Positions 34,601 to 48,000 of a DNA stretch of 64,000 nucleotides are shown piece after piece. A program made the translations under genes and the position numbers. Numbering within the stretch: the first letter of the stretch is position 1; every line of letters starts with the position of its first letter. The notes under the pieces are model-generated. The model saw only the letters and a program-made list of their open reading frames with translations, made no database searches and had not been told where the DNA came from. This DNA comes from Hydractinia symbiolongicarpus (Eukaryota; Cnidaria; Hydrozoa; Anthoathecata; Hydractiniidae): assembly GCF_029227915.1 (NCBI RefSeq), contig NC_079887.1:2232001-2296000 (forward strand). The letters are read 5' to 3'.

Positions 34601-37600
34601 TTTAGTGGTGAAATAATAATTTAGAAAATCGTTCGGGAAATGAGTTTACACCCTGGGTACTTTCTTTGTATACTTTTGATTATACGGGCCGAGTCCGGGA
34701 TTTACGTGAAAATGCAGGTTTTCGTTTGCCGGCGATTAAACTTCTTTCATTCAGCGTCTCATCAAAAATGAAAACATTTTTGAAAACTACAAGTCTCATG
34801 CGTTTTAGTGGTGAAAAAAAAAAATTAAAAAATCGTTCGGGAAATAAGTTCACTCCCTGGGTACTTTCTTTGTATACATTCGACTATACGGGCCAAGCCC
34901 AGGATTTACGGGAAATTGCGGGATTTCGTTTGCCGGCGATTAAACCTCTTTCATTAAGCGTCTTATCAAAAATGAAAACATTTTTGAAAACTACAAGTCT
35001 CATGCGTTTTAGTGGTGAAAAAATAATTTAAAAAATCGTTCGGGAAATGAGTTTACTCCCTGGGTGCTTTCTTTGTATAATTTTGACTATATGGGCCGAG
35101 TCCGGGATTTACGGGAAGTCGCGGGTTTTCGTTTGCCGGCGTTTAAACTTCTTTTATTCAGCGTCTCATCAAAAATGAAAACATTTTTAAAAACTACAAG
35201 TCTCATGGGCTTTAGTGGTGAAATAATAATTTAGAAAATCGTTCGGGAAATGAGTTTACACCCTGGGTACTTTCTTTGTGTACTTTTGACTATACGGGCC
35301 GAGTCCGGGATTTACGGGAAATCGCAGGTTTTCGTTTGCCGGCGATTAAACTTCTTTTAGTCGGCGTCTCATCAAAAATAAAAACATTTTTGAAAACTAC
35401 AAGTCTCATGCGTTTTAGTGGTGAAAAAATAATTTAAAAAATCGTTCGGAAAATGAGTTTACTCCCTGGGTACTTTCTTTGTATACTTTTGACTATACGG
35501 GCCGAGTCCGGGGTTTACGGGAAATGGCGGGTTTTCGTTTGCCGGCGATTAAACTTCTTTTATTCAGCGTCTCATCAAAAATGAAAACATTTTTGAAAAC
35601 TACAAGTCTCATGCGTTTTAGTGGTGAAAAAGTATTTTAAAAAATCGTTCGGGAAATGAGTTTACTCCCTGGGTACTTTCTTTATATACTTTTGATTATA
35701 CGGGCCGAGTCCAGGGTTTACGGGAAATGGCGGGTTTTCGTTTGCCGGCAATTAAACTTCTTTTATTCAGCGTCTCATCAAAAATGAAAACATTTTTAAA
35801 AACTACAAGTCTCATGGGCTTTAGTGGTGAAATAATAATTTAGAAAATCGTTCGGGAAATGAGTTTACACCCTGGGTACTTTCTTTGTATACTTTTGATT
35901 ATACGGGCCGAGTCCGGGATTTACGTGAAAATGCAGGTTTTCGTTTGCCGGCGATTAAACTTCTTTCATTCAGCGTCTCATCAAAAATGAAAACATTTTT
36001 GAAAACTACAAGTCTCATGCGTTTTAGTGGTGAAAAAAAAAAATTAAAAAATCGTTCGGGAAATAAGTTCACTCCCTGGGTACTTTCTTTGTATACATTC
36101 GACTATACGGGCCAAGCCCAGGATTTACGGGAAATTGCGGGATTTCGTTTGCCGGCGATTAAACCTCTTTCATTAAGCGTCTTATCAAAAATGAAAACAT
36201 TTTTGAAAACTACAAGTCTCATGCGTTTTAGTGGTGAAAAAATAATTTAAAAAATCGTTCGGGAAATGAGTTTACTCCCTGGGTGCTTTCTTTGTATAAT
36301 TTTGTCTATATGGGCCGAGTCCGGGATTTACGGGAAGTCGCGGGTTTTCGTTTGCCGGCGTTTAAACTTCTTTTATTCAGCGTCTCATCAAAAATGAAAA
36401 CATTTTTAAAAACTACAAGTCTCATGGGCTTTAGTGGTGAAATAATAATTTAAAAAATCGTTCGGGAAATGAGTTTACACCCTGAGTACTTTCTTTGTGT
36501 ACTTTTGACTATACGGGCCGAGTCGGGATTTACGGGAAATCGCAGGTTTTCGTTTGCCGGCGATTAAACTTCTTTTATTCGTCGTCTCATCAAAAAAAAA
36601 AACATTTTTGAAAACTACAAGTCTCATGCGTTTTAGTGGTGAAAAAATAATTTAAAAAATCGTTCGGAAAATGAGTTTACTCCCTGGGTACTTTCTTTGT
36701 ATACTTTTGACTATACGGGCCGAGTCCGGGGTTTACGGGAAATGGCAGGTTTTCGTTTGCCGGCGATTAAACTTCTTTTATTCAGCGTCTCATCAAAAAT
36801 GAAAACATTTTTGAAAACTACAATTCTCATGCGTTTTAGTGGTGAAAAAGTATTTTAAAAAATCGTTCGGGAAATGAGTTTACTCCCTGGGTACTTTCTT
36901 TATATACTTTTGATTATACGGGCCGAGTCCAGGGTTTACGGGAAATGGCGGGTTTTCGTTTGCCGGCAATTAAACTTCTTTTATTCAGCGTCTCATCAAA
37001 AATGAAAACATTTTTAAAAACTACAAGTCTCATGGGCTTTAGTGGTGAAGTAATAATTTAAAAAATCGTTCGGGAAATGAGTTTACACCCTGGGTACTTT
37101 CTTTGTATACTTTTGATTATACGGGCCGAGTCCGGGATTTACGTGAAAATGCAGGTTTTCGTTTGCCGGCGATTAAACTTCTTTCATTCAGCGTCTCATC
37201 AAAAATGAAAACATTTTTGAAAACTACAAGTCTCATGCGTTTTAGTGGTGAAAAAAAAAAATTAAAAAATCGTTCGGGAAATAAGTTCACTCCCTGGGTA
37301 CTTTCTTTGTATACATTCGACTATACGGGCCAAGCCCAGGATTTACGGGAAATTGCGGGATTTCGTTTGCCGGCGATTAAACCTCTTTCATTAAGCGTCT
37401 TATCAAAAATGAAAACATTTTTGAAAACTACAAGTCTCATGCGTTTTAGTGGTGAAAAAATAATTTAAAAAATCGTTCGGGAAATGAGTTTACTCCCTGG
37501 GTGCTTTCTTTGTATAATTTTGACTATATGGGCCGAGTCCGGGATTTACGGGAAGTCGCGGGTTTTCGTTTGCCGGCGTTTAAACTTCTTTTATTCAGCG

Positions 37601-38230
37601 TCTCATCAAAAATGAAAACATTTTTAAAAACTACAAGTCTCATGGGCTTTAGTGGTGAAATAATAATTTAAAAAATCGTTCGGGAAATGAGTTTACACCC
37701 TGAGTACTTTCTTTGTGTACTTTTGACTATACGGGCCGAGTCGGGATTTACGGGAAATCGCAGGTTTTCGTTTGCCGGCGATTAAACTTCTTTTATTCGT
37801 CGTCTCATCAAAAAAAAAAACATTTTTGAAAACTACAAGTCTCATGCGTTTTAGTGGTGAAAAAATAATTTAAAAAATCGTTCGGAAAATGAGTTTACTC
37901 CCTGGGTACTTTCTTTGTATACTTTTGACTATACGGGCCGAGTCCGGGGTTTACGGGAAATGGCAGGTTTTCGTTTGCCGGCGATTAAACTTCTTTTATT
38001 CAGCGTCTCATCAAAAATGAAAACATTTTTGAAAACTACAATTCTCATGCGTTTTAGTGGTGAAAAAGTATTTTAAAAAATCGTTCGGGAAATGAGTTTA
38101 CTCCCTGGGTACTTTCATTATATACTTTTGATTATACGGGCCGAGTCCAGGGTTTACGGGAAATGGCGGGTTTTCGTTTGCCGGCAATTAAACTTTTTTA
38201 TTCAGCGTCTCATCAAAAATGAAAACATTT
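31621..38230 (-). repeat. 1219-bp (6-mer) higher-order repeat, about 5.5 nearly identical copies
   Basis: The marker TGTGTACTTTTGACTATACG occurs at 31621, 32839, 34058, 35277, 36496 and 37714, with intervals of 1218, 1219, 1219, 1219 and 1218 bp. The reading frames at 33447, 34666, 35885 and 37103 translate identically over 121 codons, so these copies are very recent. Copies starting at 36496 and 37714 share extra variants (CCCTGAGTAC, GAGTCGGGATT, CGTCGTCTCATC with an A11 run, ACAATTCTC), which marks them as a sub-branch. The next marker is at 38524, only 810 bp on, showing loss of two monomers at the right edge. Confidence 0.93.
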
Positions 38231-39629
38231 TTGAAAACTACAAGTCTCATGCGTTTTAGTGGTGAAAAAATAATTTAAAAAATCGTTCGGGAAATGAGTT
38301 TACTCCCTGGGTACTTTCTTTGTATAATTTTGACTATACGGGCCGAGTCCTGGATTTACGGGAAGTCGCGGGTTTTCGTTTGCCGGCGTTTAAACTTCTT
38401 TTATTCAGCGTCTCATCAAAAATGAAAACATTTTTAAAAACTACAAGTCTCATGGGCTTTAGTGGTGAAATAATAATTTAAAAAATCGTTCGGGAAATGA
38501 GTTAACACCCTGGGTACTTTCTTTGTGTACTTTTGCCTATACGGGCCGAGTCCGGGATTTACGGGAAATCGCAGGTTTTCGTTTGCCGGCGATTAAACTT
38601 CTTTTATTCGGCGTCTCATCAAAAATGAGAACATTTTTGAAAACTACAAGTCTCATGCGTTTTAGTGGTGAAAAAATAATTTAAAAATCGTTCGGAAAAT
38701 GAGTTTACTCCCTGGGTACTTTCTTTGTATACTTTTGACTATACGGGCCGAGTCCGGGGTTTACGGGAAATGGCGGGTTTTCGTTTGCCGGCGATTAAAC
38801 TTCTTTTATTCAGCGTCTCATCAAAAATGAAAACATTTTTGAAAACTACAAGTCTCATGCGTTTTAGTGGTGAAAAAGTATTTTAAAAAATCGTTCGGGA
38901 AATGAGTTTACTCCCTGGGTACTTTCTTTATATACTTTTGATTATACGGGCCGAGTCCAGGGTTTACGGGAAATGGCGGGTTTTCGTTTGCCGGCGATTA
39001 AACTTCTTTTATTCAGCGTCTCATCAAAAATGAAAACTTTTTTAAAAACTACAAGTCTCATGGGCTTTAGTGGTGAAATAATAATTTAAAAAATCATTCG
39101 GGAAATGAGTTTACACCCTGGGTACTTTCTTTGTATACTTTTGACTATACGGGCCGAGTCCGGGATTTACGGGAAATAGCAGGTTTTCGTTTCCCGGCGA
39201 TTAAACTTCTTTCATTCAGCGTCTCATAAAAAATAAAAATATTTTTGAAAACTACAAGTCTCATGCGTTTTAGTGGTGAAAAAATAATTTAAAAAATCGT
39301 TCGGGAAATGAGTTTACTCCCTGGGTACTTTCTTTGTATACTTTTGACTATGCGGGCCGAGTCCGGGGTTTATGGGAAATGACGGGTTTTCGTTTGCCGG
39401 CGATTAAACTTCTTTTATTAAGCGTCTCATCAAAAATGAAAACATTTTTAAAAACTACAAGTCTCATGGGCTTTAGTGGTGAAATAATAATTTAAAAAAT
39501 CATACGGGAAATGAGTTTACACCCTGGGTACTTTCTTTGTATACTTTTGACTATACGGGCCGAGTCCGGGATTTACGGGAAATCGCAGGTTTTCGTTTGC
39601 CAGCGATTAAACTTCTTTCATTCAGCGTC

Positions 39630-42600
39630 TCATCAAAAATGAAAACATTTTTGAAAACTAGAAGTCTCACGCGTATTAGTGGTGAAAATATAAATTAAAA
39701 AATCGTTCGGGAAATGAGTTTACTCCCTGGGTACTTTCTTTGTATACTTTTGACAATACAGGCCAAGCCCGGGATTTACGGGAAATCGCGGGTTTTCGTT
39801 AGCCGGCGATAAAACTTCTTTCATTAACCGTCTCATCAAAAATGAAAACATTTTTGAAAACTACAAGTCTCATGCGTTTTAGTGGTGAAAAAAAAAATTA
39901 AAAAATCGTTCAGGAAATAAGTTCACTCCCTGGGTACTTTCTTTGTATACATTCGACTATACGGGCCAAGCCCGGGATTTACGGGAAATCGCGGGATTTC
40001 GTTTGCCGGCGATTAAACCTCTTTCATTAAGCGTCTCATCAAAAATGGAAACATTTTTGAAAACTACAAGTCTCATGCGTTTTAGTGGTGAAAAAATAAT
40101 TTAAAAAATCGTTCGGGAAATGAGTTTACTCCCTGGATACTTTTTTTGTATACTTTGGACTATACGGGCCGAGTCCGGGGTTTACGGGAAATGGCGGGTT
40201 TTCGTTTGCCGGCGATTAAACTTCTTTTATTCAGCGTCTCATCAAAAATGAAAACATTTTTAAAAACTACAAGTCTCATGGGCTTTAGTGGTGAAATAAT
40301 AATTTAAAAAATCATACGGGAAATGAGTTTACACCCTGGGTACTTTCTTTGTATACTTTTGACTATACGGGCCGAGTCCGGGATTTACGGGAAATCGCAG
40401 GTTTTCGTTTGCCGGCGATAAAACTTCTTTCATTCAGCGTCTCATCAAAAATGAAAACATTTTTGAAAACTAGAAGTCTCATGCGTATTAGTGGTGAAAA
40501 TATAAATTAAAAAATCGTTCGGGAAATGAGTTTACTCCCTGGGTACTTTCTTTGTATACTTTTGACAATACAGGCCAAGCCCGGGATTTACGGGAAATCG
40601 CGGGTTTTCGTTAGCCGGGGATTAAACTTCTTTCATTAACCGTCTCATCAAAAATGAAAACATTTTTGAAAACTACAAGTCTCATGCGTTTTAGTGGTGA
40701 AAAAAAAAATTAAAAAATCGTTCAGGAAATAAGTTCACTCCCTGGGCACTTTCTTTGTATACATTCGACTATACGGGCCAAGCCCGGGATTTACGGGAAA
40801 TCGCGGGATTTCGTTTGCCGGCGATTAAACCTCTTTCATTAAGCGTCTCATCAAAAATGGAAACATTTTTGAAAACTACAAGTCTCATGCGTTTTAGTGG
40901 TGAAAAAATAATTTAAAAAATCGTTTGGGAAATGAGTTTACTCCCTGGGTACTTTCTTTGTATACTTTGGACTATACGGGCCGAGTCCGGGATTTACGTG
41001 AAATCGCGGATTTTCGTTTGAGCGCGATTAAACTTCTTTTATACCGCGTCTCATCAAAAATGAAAACATTTTTGAAAACTACAAGTCTCATGCGTTGTAG
41101 TGGTGAAAAAATAATTTAAAAAATCGTTCGGAAAATGAGTTTACTCCCTGGGTACTTTCTTTGTATAATTTTGACTATATGGGCCGAGTCCGGGATTTAC
41201 GGGAAGTCGCGGGTTTTCGTTTGCCGCCGTTTAAACTTCTTTTATTCAGCGTCTCATCAAAAATGAAAACATTTTTAAAAACTACAAGTCTCATGCGTTT
41301 TAGTGGTGAAAAAAAAAATTAAAAAATCGTTCAGGAAATAAGTTCACTCCCTGGGTACTTTCTTTGTATAATTTTGACTATATGGGCCGAGTCCGGGGTT
41401 TACGGGAAGTCGCGGGTTTTCGTTTGCCGCCGTTTAAACTTCTTTCATTAAGCGTCTCATCAAAAATGGAAACATTTTTGAAAACTACAAGTCTCATGCG
41501 TTTTAGTGGTGAAAAAATAATTTAAAAAATCGTTCGGGAAATGAGTTTACTCCCTGGGTACTTTTTTTGTATACTTTATACGGGCCGAGTCCGGGGTTTA
41601 CGGGAAATGGCGGGTTTTCGTTTGCCGGCGATTAAACTTCTTTTATTCAGCGTCTCATCAAAAATGAAAACATTTTTAAAAACTACAAGTCTCATGGGCT
41701 TTAGTGGTGAAATAATAATTTAAAAAATCATACGGGAAATGAGTTTACACCCTGGGTACTTTCTTTGTATACTTTTGACTATACGGGCCGAGTCCGGGAT
41801 TTACGGGAAATCGCAGGTTTTCGTTTGCCGGCGATTAAACTTCTTTCATTCAGCGTCTCATCAAAAATGAAAACATTTTTGAAAACTAGAAGTCTCATGC
41901 GTATTAGTGGTGAAAATATAAATTAAAAAATCGTTCGGGAAATGAGTTTACTCCCTGGGTACTTTCTTTGTATACTTTTGACAATACAGGCCAAGCCCGG
42001 GATTTACGGGAAATCGCGGGTTTTTGTTAGCCGGCGATTAAACTTCTTTCATTAACCGTCTCATCAAAAATGAAAACATTTTTGAAAACTACAAGTCTCA
42101 TGCGTTTTAGTGGTGAAAAAAAAAATTAAAAAATCGTTCAGGAAATAAGTTCACTCCCTGGGCACTTTCTTTGTATACATTCGACTATACGGGCCAAGCC
42201 CGGGATTTACGGGAAATCGCGGGATTTCGTTTGCCGGCGATTAAACCTCTTTCATTAAGCGTCTCATCAAAAATGGAAACATTTTTGAAAACTAGAAGTC
42301 TCATGCGTATTAGTGGTGAAAATATAAATTAAAAAATCGTTCGGGAAATGAGTTTACTCCCTGGGTACTTTCTTTGTATACTTTTGACAATACAGGCCAA
42401 GCCCGGGATTTACGGGAAATCGCGGGTTTTCGTTAGCCGGCGATTAAACTTCTTTCATTAACCGTCTCATCAAAAATGAAAACATTTTTGAAAACTACAA
42501 GTCTCATGCGTTTTAGTGGTGAAAAAAAAAATTAAAAAATCGTTCAGGAAATAAGTTCACTCCCTGGGCACTTTCTTTGTATACATTCGACTATACGGGC

Positions 42601-43000
42601 CAAGCCCGGGATTTACGGGAAATCGCGGGATTTCGTTTGCCGGCGATTAAACCTCTTTCATTAAGCGTCTCATCAAAAATGGAAACATTTTTGAAAACTA
42701 CAAGTCTCATGCGTTTTAGTGGTGAAAAAATAATTTAAAAAATCGTTCGGGAAATGAGTTTACTCCCTGGGTACTTTCTTTGTATACTTTGGACTATACG
42801 GGCCGAGTCCGGGATTTACGGGAAATCGCGGATTTTCGTTTGAGGGCGATTAAACTTCTTTTATACCGCGTCTCATCAAAAATGAAAACATTTTTGAAAA
42901 CTACAAGTCTCATGCGTTGTAGTGGTGAAAAAATAATTTAAAAAATCGTTCGGAAAATGAGTTTACTCCCTGGGTACTTTCTTTGTATAATTTTGACTAT
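39630..43000 (-). repeat. Irregular 4-mer and 2-mer higher-order repeats (GACAATACAGGCC family)
   Basis: A type II monomer with GACAATACAGGCCAAGCCC, CGTTAGCCGG and ACTAGAAGTCTCA recurs near 39751, 40563, 41978 and 42386. The spacings are about 812 (4-mer), 1415 (7-mer) and 407 bp (2-mer). The units are interspersed with monomers carrying CGTTTGAGCGCG or CGTTTGAGGGCG. The 1219-bp family reappears in part beyond this, with its TGTGTAC marker near 43188 and 44607. Confidence 0.75.
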
Positions 43001-45079
43001 ATGGGCCGAGTCCGGGATTTACGGGAAGTCGCGGGTTTTCGTTTGCCGCCGTTTAAACTTCTTTTATTCAGCGTCTCATCAAAAATGAAAACATTTTTAA
43101 AAACTACAAGTCTCATGGGCTTTAGTGGTGAAATAGTAATTTAAAAAATCGTTCGGGAAATGAGTTTACACCCTGGCTACTTTCTTTGTGTACTTTTGAC
43201 TATACGGGCCGAGTCCGGGATTTACGGGAAATCGCAGGTCTTCGTTTGCCGGCGATTAAACTTCTTTTATTCGGCGTCTCATCAAAAATGAAAACATTTT
43301 TGAAAACTAAAAGTCTCATGCGTTTTAGTGGTGAAAAAATAATTTAAAAAATCGTTCGGAAAATGAGTTTACTCCCTGGGTACTTTCTTTGTATACTTTT
43401 GACTATACGGGCCGAGTCCGGGGTTTACGGGAAATGGCGGGTTTTCGTTTGCCGGCGGTTAAACTTCTTTTATTCAGCGTCTCATCAAAAATGAAAACAT
43501 TTTTGAAAACTACAAGTCTCATGCGTTTTAGTGGTGAAAAAGTATTTTAAAAAATCGTTCGGGAAATGAGTTTACTCCCTGGGTACTTTCTTTATATACT
43601 TTTGATTATACGGGCCGAGTCCAGGGTTTACGGGAAATGGCGGGTTTTCGTTTGCCGGCAATTAAACTTCTTTTATTCAGCGTCTCATCAAAAATGGAAA
43701 CATTTTTAAAAACTACAAGTCTCATGGGCTTTAGTGGTGAAATAATAATTTAAAAAATCGTTCGGGAAATGAGTTTACACCCTGGGTACTTTCTTTGTAT
43801 ACTTTTGACTATACGGGCCGAGTCCGGGATTTACGTGAAAATGCAGGTTTTCGTTTGCCGGCGATTAAACTTCTTTCATTCAGCGTCTCATCAAAAATGA
43901 AAACATTTTTGAAAACTACAAGTCTCATGCGTTTTAGTGGTGAAAAAAAAAATTAAAAAATCGTTCGGGAAATAAGTTCACTCCCTGGTTACTTTCTTTG
44001 TATACATTCGACTATACGGGCCAAGCCCGGGATTTACGGGAAATCGCGGGATTTCGTTTGCCGGCGATTAAACCTCTTTCATTAAGCGTCTTATCAAAAA
44101 TGAAAACATTTTTGAAAACTACAAGTCTCATGCGTTTTAGTGGTGAAAAAATAATTTAAAAAATCGTTCGGGAAATGAGTTTACTCCCTGGGTACTTTCT
44201 TTGTATACTTTGGACTATATGGGCCGAGTCCGGGATTTACGGGAAATCGCGGATTTTCGTTTGAGGGCGATTAAACATCTTTTATTCCGCGTCTCATCAA
44301 AAATGAAAACATTTTTGAAAACTACAAGTCTCATGCGTTGTAGTGGTGAAAAAATAAATTAAAAAATCGTTCGGAAAATGAGTTTACTCCCTGGGTACTT
44401 TCTTTGTATAATTTTGACTATATGGGCCGAGTCCGGGATTTACGGGAAGTCGCGGGTTTTCGTTTGCCGGCGTTTAAACTTCTTTTATTCAGCGTCTCAT
44501 CAAAAATGAAAACATTTTTAAAAACTACAAGTCTCATGGGCTTTAGTGGTGAAATAATAATTTAAAAAATCGTTCAAGAAATGAGTTTACACCCTGGGTA
44601 CTTTCTTTGTGTACTTTTGACTATACGGGCCGAGTCCGAGATTTACGGGAAATCGCAGGTTTTCGTTTGCCGGCGATTAAACTTCTTTTATTCGGCGTCT
44701 CATCAAAAATAAAAACATTTTTGAAAACTACAAGTCTCATGCGTTTTAGTGGTGAAAAAATAATTTAAAAAATCGTTCGGAAAATGAGTTTACTCCCTGG
44801 GTACTTTCTTTGTATACTTTTGACTATACGGGCCGAGTCCGGGGTTTACGGGAAATGGCGGGTTTTCGTTTGCCGGCGATTAAACTTCTTTTATTCAGCG
44901 TCTCATCAAAAATGAAAACATTTTTGAAAACTACAAGTCTCATGCGTTTTAGTGGTGAAAAAGTATTTTAAAAAATCGTTCGGGAAATGAGTTTACTCCC
45001 TGGGTACTTTCTTTATATACTTTTGATTATACGGGCCGAGTCCAGGGTTTACGGGAAATGGCGGGTTTTCGTTTGCCGG

Positions 45080-48000
45080 CAATTAAACTTTTTTATTCAG
45101 CGTCTCATCAAAAATGAAAACATTTTTAAAAACTACAAGTCTCATGGGCTTTAGTGGTGAAATAATAATTTAATAAAATCGTTCGGGAAATGAGTTTACA
45201 CCCTGGGTACTTTCTTTGTATACTTTTGACTATACGGGCCGAGTCCGGGATTTACGTGAAATTGCAGGTTTTCGTTTGCCGGCGATTAAACTTCTTTCAT
45301 TCAGCGTCTCATCAAAAATGAAAACATTTTTGAAAACTACAAGTCTCATGCGTTTTAGTGGTGAAAAAATAATTAAAAAAATCGTTCGGGAAATGAGTTT
45401 ACTCCCTGGGTACTTTCTTTGTATACTTTTGACTATGCGAGCCGAGTCCGGGGTTTACGGGAAATGGCGGGTTTTCGTTTGCCGGCGATTAAACTTATTT
45501 TATTCAGCGTCTCATCAAAAATGAAAACATTTTTGAAAACTACAAGTTTCATTCGTTTTAGTGGTGAAAAAATAATTAAAAAAATCGTTCGGGAAATGAG
45601 TTTACTCCCTGGGTACTTTCTTTGTATACTTTTGACTATGCGGGCCGAGTCCGGGGTTTACGGGAAATGGCGGGTTTTCGTTTGCCGGCGATTAAACTTC
45701 TTTTATTCAGCGTCTCATCAAAAATGAAAACATTTTTGAAAACTACAAGTCTCATGCGTTTTAGTGGTGAAAAAATAATTTAAAAAATCGTTCGGGAAAT
45801 GAGTTTACTCCCTGGGTACTTTCTTTGTATACTTTTGATTATACAGCCCGAGTCCAGGGTTCACGGGAAATGGCGGGTTTTCGTTTGCCGGCGATTAAAC
45901 TTCTTTTATTCAGCGTCTCATCAAAAATGAAAACATTTTTGAAAACTACAAGTCTCATGCGTTTTAGTGGTGAAAAAGTATTTTAAAAAATCGTTCGGGA
46001 AATGAGTTTACTCCCTGGATACTTTCTTTATATACTTTTGATTATACGGGCCGAGTCCAGGGTTTACGGGAAATGGCGGGTTTTCGTTTGCCGGCAATTA
46101 AACTTTTTTATTCAGCGTCTCATCAAAAATGAAAACATTTTTAAAAACTACAAGTCTCATGGGCTTTAGTGGTGAAATAATAATTTAATAAAATCGTTCG
46201 GGAAATGAGTTTACACCCTGGGTACTTTCTTTGTATACTTTTGACTATACGGGCCGAGTCCGGGATTTACGTGAAATTGCAGGTTTTCGTTTGCCGGCGA
46301 TTAAACTTCTTTCATTCAGCGTCTCATCAAAAATGAAAACATTTTTGAAAACTACAAGTCTCATGCGTTTTAGTGGTGAAAAAATAATTAAAAAAATCGT
46401 TCGGGAAATGAGTTTACTCCCTGGGTACTTTCTTTGTATACTTTTGACTATGCGGGCCGAGTCCGGGGTTTACGGGAAATGGCGGGTTTTCGTTTGCCGG
46501 CGATTAAACTTATTTTATTCAGCGTCTCATCAAAAATGAAAACATTTTTGAAAACTACAAGTTTCATTCGTTTTAGTGGTGAAAAAATAATTAAAAAAAT
46601 CGTTCGGGAAATGAGTTTACTCCCTGGGTACTTTCTTTGTATACCTTTGACTATGCGGGCCGAGTCCGGGGTTTACTGGAAATGGCGGGTTTTCGTTTGC
46701 CGGCGATTAAACTTCTTTTATTCAGCGTCTCATCAAAAATGAAAACATTTTTGAAAACTACAAGTCTCATGCGTTTTAGTGGTGAAAAAATAATTTAAAA
46801 AATCGTTCGGGAAATGAGTTTACTCCCTGGGTACTTTCTTTGTATACTTTTGATTATACGGGCCGAGTCCAGGGTTCACGGGAAATGGCGGGTTTTCGTT
46901 TGCCGGCGATTAAACTTCTTTTATTCAGCGTCTCATCAAAAATGAAAACATTTTTAAAAACTACAAGTCTCATGGGCTTTAGTGGTGAAATAATAATTTA
47001 AAAAATCGTTCGGGAAATGAGTTTACACCCTGGGTACTTTCTTTGTATACTTTTGACTATACGGGCCGAGTCCGGGATTTACGGGAAATCGCAGGTTTTC
47101 GTTTGCCGGCGATTAAACTTCTTTCATTCAGCGTCTCATCAAAAATAAAAACATTTTTGAAAACTACAAGTCTCATGCGTTTTATTGGTGAAAAAATAAT
47201 TTAAAAAATCGTTCGGAAAATGAGTTTACTCCCTGGGTACTTTCTTTGTATACTTTTGACTATACGGGCCGAGTCCGGGGTTTACGGGAAATGGCGGGTT
47301 TTCGTTTGCCGGCGATTAAACTTCTTTTATTCAGCGTCTCATCAAAAATGAAAACATTTTTGAAAACTACAAGTCTCATGCGTTTTAGTGGTGAAAAAGT
47401 ATTTTAAAAAATCGTTCGGGAAATGAGTTTACTCCCTGGGTACTTTCTTTATATACTTTTGATTATACGGGATGAGTCCAGGGTTTACGGGAAATGGCGG
47501 GTTTTCGTTTGCCGGCAATTAAACTTTTTTATTCAGCGTCTCATCAAAAATGAAAACATTTTTAAAAACTACAAGTCTCATGGGCTTTAGTGGTGAAATA
47601 ATAAATTAAAAAATCGTTCGGGAAATGAGTTTACACCCTGGGTACTTTCTTTGTATACTTTTGACTATACGGGCCGAGTCCGGGATTTACGTGAAATTGC
47701 AGGTTTTCGTTTGCCGGCGATTAAACTTCTTTCATTCAGCGTCTCATCAAAAATGAAAACATTTTTGAAAACTACAAGTCTCATGCGTTTTAGTGGTGAA
47801 AAAATAATTAAAAAAATCGTTCGGAAAATGAGTTTACTCCCTGGGTACTTTCTTTGTATACTTTTGACTATGCGGACCGAGTCCGGGGTTTACGGGAAAT
47901 GGCGGGTTTTCGTTTGCCGGCGATTAAACTTCTTTTATTCAGCGTCTCATCAAAAATGAAAACATTTTTGAAAACTACAAGTCTCATGCGTTTTAGTGGT

